Origin: Deltaproteobacteria bacterium
GTDB taxonomy: Bacteria; Desulfobacterota; Binatia; UTPRO1
Assembly (NCBI GenBank): GCA_005879405.1
Contig: VBKW01000202.1
Coordinates: 1 to 36,419 of the forward strand
DNA: 36,419 bases
Direction of reading: 5' to 3'
Positions 34,117-36,419 of this stretch are shown one piece after another. Position 1 is the first letter of the stretch; each line of letters starts with the position of its first letter. The notes under the pieces are model-generated. The model did not search any database. It was not told the origin of the DNA and saw only the letters and a program-made list of their open reading frames with translations. The translations under genes were made by a program, and so were the position numbers.

Positions 34117-35139
34117 CTAGCCGCCGCGGGTGTGCATCTCGAGGTGCGGGTCTTGTTTCAATTGCGACTTCGGGACGAACGGCGCCCGCTCGCGCAGCCC
34201 CAGCCGGTCTTCCGCGCCGCGGTCGGTTCGCCGACGCCAGCCGCCGGTGATGAGCGCCTGAAGCTCCGCCGCGCTCGCGCCGGCGCGCAGCGGCCCGCGA
34301 AGATCGATTCCCTGCCGGCCGTAGAGACAGAGATACCACGTGCCGTCGGCCGTCAGCCGACTGCGGTCGCAGCGGGCGCAGAAGGGCGCCGTCGTCGACG
34401 CGATGATCCCGAACGTGGTGCCGTCGGGAAGGCGATACCGGTCGGCGGGCGCGCTCGACTCCTCGATGATCGGCGCGACGCGGCCGTAACGGCGCGTGAT
34501 CGCCGCGAGCATCTCGTCGCGGCCGACCACCTGATCCATCGACCAGCGTGTCGCGCCGCCGACGTCCATGTACTCGATGAAGCGAATCTCCGCCGCCACG
34601 GTGCGGGCGAACTCGAGCAAGTCGACGAGCTCGTCGTGATTCACGCCGCGCATGACGACCGTGTCGATCTTGAGCGACGCGAATCCCGTAGCCGCGGCGA
34701 CGCGGATCCCGTCGAGCACTTGCGCGTGCGTGTCACGGCGCGTGAGGGCGAGCGCGCGCGCTGAGCGTAACGTATCGAGGCTCACCGTGATGCGATGCAG
34801 CCCCGCGGCGCGCAGGGCGGCAGCGCGTTCCGCGAGCAGGACGCCGTTCGTCGTGAGCGCGAGGTCGCGTAGGCGCGACTTCGCGGCCAGCATACCGACG
34901 AGGCGCGGCAAGTTGCGTCGCAGGAGCGGCTCCCCGCCCGTGAGGCGCACCTTGTCCACGCCGAGGTCGAGGAATACGTCGACGAGCTTGGCGATCTCCT
35001 CGAAGTGGAGGATCTGCTCCCGCGGCAGCCAGACGTAGTCCTCCTCCGGCATGCAATACGCGCAGCGCAGGTTGCAGCGGTCGGTCACCGAGACGCGGAG
35101 ATTGCGCAGCGGACGGGCGTACGCGTCCTCGACGGGCAT
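34117..35139 (-). CDS. moaA: GTP 3',8-cyclase (molybdenum cofactor biosynthesis protein A)
   Basis: The 340-residue radical-SAM enzyme cyclises GTP in the first step of molybdopterin synthesis. The N-terminal cluster motif CNLRCAYC is at residues 22-29 ([20 protein letters not shown]), the SAM site [16 protein letters not shown] follows, and the second cluster cysteines are in [20 protein letters not shown]. The C-terminus ends in the double glycine (EMHTRGG) needed for catalysis. ATG 35139 is used; a TTG at 35157 is an alternative. It is transcribed against the his genes, between hisD and hisB. Confidence 0.94.
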   Translation of the reverse strand: MPVEDAYARPLRNLRVSVTDRCNLRCAYCMPEEDYVWLPREQILHFEEIAKLVDVFLDLGVDKVRLTGGEPLLRRNLPRLVGMLAAKSRLRDLALTTNGVLLAERAAALRAAGLHRITVSLDTLRSARALALTRRDTHAQVLDGIRVAAATGFASLKIDTVVMRGVNHDELVDLLEFARTVAAEIRFIEYMDVGGATRWSMDQVVGRDEMLAAITRRYGRVAPIIEESSAPADRYRLPDGTTFGIIASTTAPFCARCDRSRLTADGTWYLCLYGRQGIDLRGPLRAGASAAELQALITGGWRRRTDRGAEDRLGLRERAPFVPKSQLKQDPHLEMHTRGG

Positions 35140-35240
35140 CACCGGAAGCCTGCTCAATCGGGCGACCTACCGCAAGGGTGTCGACGACCGTATGCGTCAG
35201 CCGATGGCGGCGTCGGACGGTGAATGGTAGATACATCCGC

Positions 35241-35900
35241 ATGAAGAAGATCGCGGAGCGGGCGAGCGGCGCGGTCGCGTCGCGCATCGCGGCGCCGCGC
35301 CGGCGGCCGAACGGCGGGCGCACGGCGACGGTGACGCGCGCCACCAAGGAGACCACGGTCGAGGTCACGCTCGCAGTCGACGGCAGCGGCCGCTACGACG
35401 TGCAGACCGGTGTGCCGTTCTTGAACCACATGCTGGAGCTCTTCACCCGCCATGGCTTCTTCGATCTGACCATCCGCGCCTCGGGCGACGTCGAGGTCGA
35501 CGATCATCACACCGTCGAGGACGTCGGGTTGACGTTGGGACAAGCGTTCCACCAGGCGCTCGGCGGCAAGGAAGGGATCCGCCGTTTCGGCGAGGCGACG
35601 GTGCCGCTCGACGAGGCGCTGACGAACGTCGTCGTCGACGTCAGCGGCCGCCCGTTTCTCGCGTACGACTTGAAGACGAAACAGGCGCGCGTCGGCACGT
35701 TCGACGTCGAGTTGGTACACGATTTCCTCTTGGCGTTCGTGAACCAGCTCGGCATCAATCTGCACGTGCGCATGCTCGCCGGGCGCAACCCGCATCACAT
35801 CATCGAGGCCGCGTTCAAGGGCTTCGCGCGCGCGATGGACCTCGCGACCCAGCGCGATCCGCGGGTCGTCGGTGTACTGTCGACGAAAGGGACGCTCTAG
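35241..35900 (+). CDS. hisB: Imidazoleglycerol-phosphate dehydratase
   Basis: The 219-residue enzyme dehydrates imidazole-glycerol phosphate in histidine synthesis. It has the duplicated metal-binding motifs: VPFLNHMLELFTRHGFFDL, VDDHHTVEDVGLTLGQAF and GRNPHHIIEAAFKGFARAM. The N-terminal 28 residues are basic (RRRPNGGRTATVTRATKE) and extra to the usual core of about 195 residues; ATG 35241 is the only ATG before it. It is monofunctional, without the histidinol-phosphatase domain of enteric HisB. hisH follows 2 nt after its stop. Confidence 0.94.
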   Translation: MKKIAERASGAVASRIAAPRRRPNGGRTATVTRATKETTVEVTLAVDGSGRYDVQTGVPFLNHMLELFTRHGFFDLTIRASGDVEVDDHHTVEDVGLTLGQAFHQALGGKEGIRRFGEATVPLDEALTNVVVDVSGRPFLAYDLKTKQARVGTFDVELVHDFLLAFVNQLGINLHVRMLAGRNPHHIIEAAFKGFARAMDLATQRDPRVVGVLSTKGTL

Positions 35901-35902
35901 CC

Positions 35903-36419
35903 ATGCCCGGCATCGCGGTCATCGATTATGAGATGGGGAACCTGCGCAGCGTGCAGAAGGCGCTCGAGTCCGTCGGCGCGACCGCCGTCGTCACGCGCGA
36001 CCCGCGCGTCATCGCCGACGCGGCGGCGGCGGTGCTGCCCGGCGTCGGCGCGTTCGGCGTCTGCATGGAGAACCTCCGTCGCCACGACCTCGTCTCGCCC
36101 GTGAAGGACTTCATCGCCTCGGGACGGCCGTTCCTCGGCATCTGCCTCGGCATGCAGCTCCTCTTCGACGAGAGCGAGGAGTTCGGACCGGTGCGCGGCC
36201 TCGGGGTGCTGCCCGGGCGCGTCGTGCGGTTCCCGGACGACCCGGCGGGGCTGCGCAAGGTTCCGCACATGGGCTGGAACGCGCTCCAGATCCTGCGCCG
36301 CGCGCCGCACCTCGACGGCCTCGACGACGGCGCGCAGGTGTACTTCGTGCACTCGTACTATCCCGTGCCCGAGGACCCGCGCGTCATCGCGACCACGACC
36401 AACTACGGCGGCGATTTCG
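35903..36419 (+). CDS. hisH: Imidazole glycerol phosphate synthase, glutamine amidotransferase subunit (3' end outside window)
   Basis: The first 172 residues are present. They start MPGIAVIDYEMGNLRSVQKA and contain the class I amidotransferase nucleophile elbow FLGICLGMQLLFDESEEF with the catalytic cysteine, VLPGVGAFGVCMENL and PHMGWNALQI. The window ends in VYFVHSYYPVPEDPRVIATT, which includes the catalytic-triad histidine; the final glutamate lies outside. HisH supplies ammonia to HisF. It directly follows hisB. Confidence 0.95.
   Translation, partial: MPGIAVIDYEMGNLRSVQKALESVGATAVVTRDPRVIADAAAAVLPGVGAFGVCMENLRRHDLVSPVKDFIASGRPFLGICLGMQLLFDESEEFGPVRGLGVLPGRVVRFPDDPAGLRKVPHMGWNALQILRRAPHLDGLDDGAQVYFVHSYYPVPEDPRVIATTTNYGGDF

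Overview
The window is about 36.4 kb of very GC-rich bacterial chromosome, dense with housekeeping genes. The run rpmE-prfA-prmC-murA followed by his genes, the pairing of eno with ftsB, a B12-dependent ribonucleotide reductase and a complex I membrane-arm operon suggest a free-living bacterium of the deltaproteobacterial / Desulfobacterota-Binatota-Methylomirabilota type. No rRNA, tRNA, CRISPR array, transposase or phage gene is visible, so placement by gene content and order is tentative.

Layout. 1-2.6 kb: the 3' end of nrdJ with a terminator, then gcvH from a clear sigma70-type promoter, then pcm, which encodes an exported isoaspartyl methyltransferase with a long charged repeat tail; its 3' end runs antisense into ftsB. 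2.6-5.2 kb: eno (divergent from ftsB), a 25-residue lysine-rich protein with its own promoter and terminator, and an alpha/beta hydrolase with an aspartate at the nucleophile position. 5.2-7.5 kb: a 1007-bp tandem duplication with no difference noticed between copies, which doubles a complete SCP2-like gene (promoter, gene, terminator) and leaves a truncated cysH between the copies. 6.8-9.1 kb: two divergent CysH-type reductases, a CXXC thioredoxin-like protein and a PNPOx-like protein, a probable assimilatory sulfate-reduction cluster. 9.1-11.3 kb: a roughly 200-bp near-palindrome at the 3' end of a patatin-like gene, and a possible small membrane-anchored protein.

11.3-13.1 kb holds an amgK-murU-like pair for recycling of cell-wall amino sugars. 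13.25-20.45 kb is a compact nuoAHJKLMN operon: the whole membrane arm of complex I without the peripheral-arm genes nuoBCDEFGI. 20.5-21.2 kb is a VapC-type toxin with a Phd/YefM-type antitoxin and a likely self-regulatory operator. 21.3-24.5 kb is a leftward operon (nucleotidyltransferase-like, TPM-domain, LemA, PanE). 24.6-26.5 kb is cobT-cobS, which would supply the cobalamin that NrdJ needs. A second large inverted repeat lies between cobS and glpK. 28.5-36.4 kb: a CBS-domain protein, then rpmE-prfA-prmC-murA-hisD and hisB-hisH, with moaA inserted on the opposite strand and hisG absent from its common place.

For novelty, the strongest signals are the two very long inverted repeats, the apparently fresh tandem duplication, the exported Pcm with its repeat tail, and the lysine-rich mini-protein. 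I do not see a clear new multi-gene defence or biosynthetic system.
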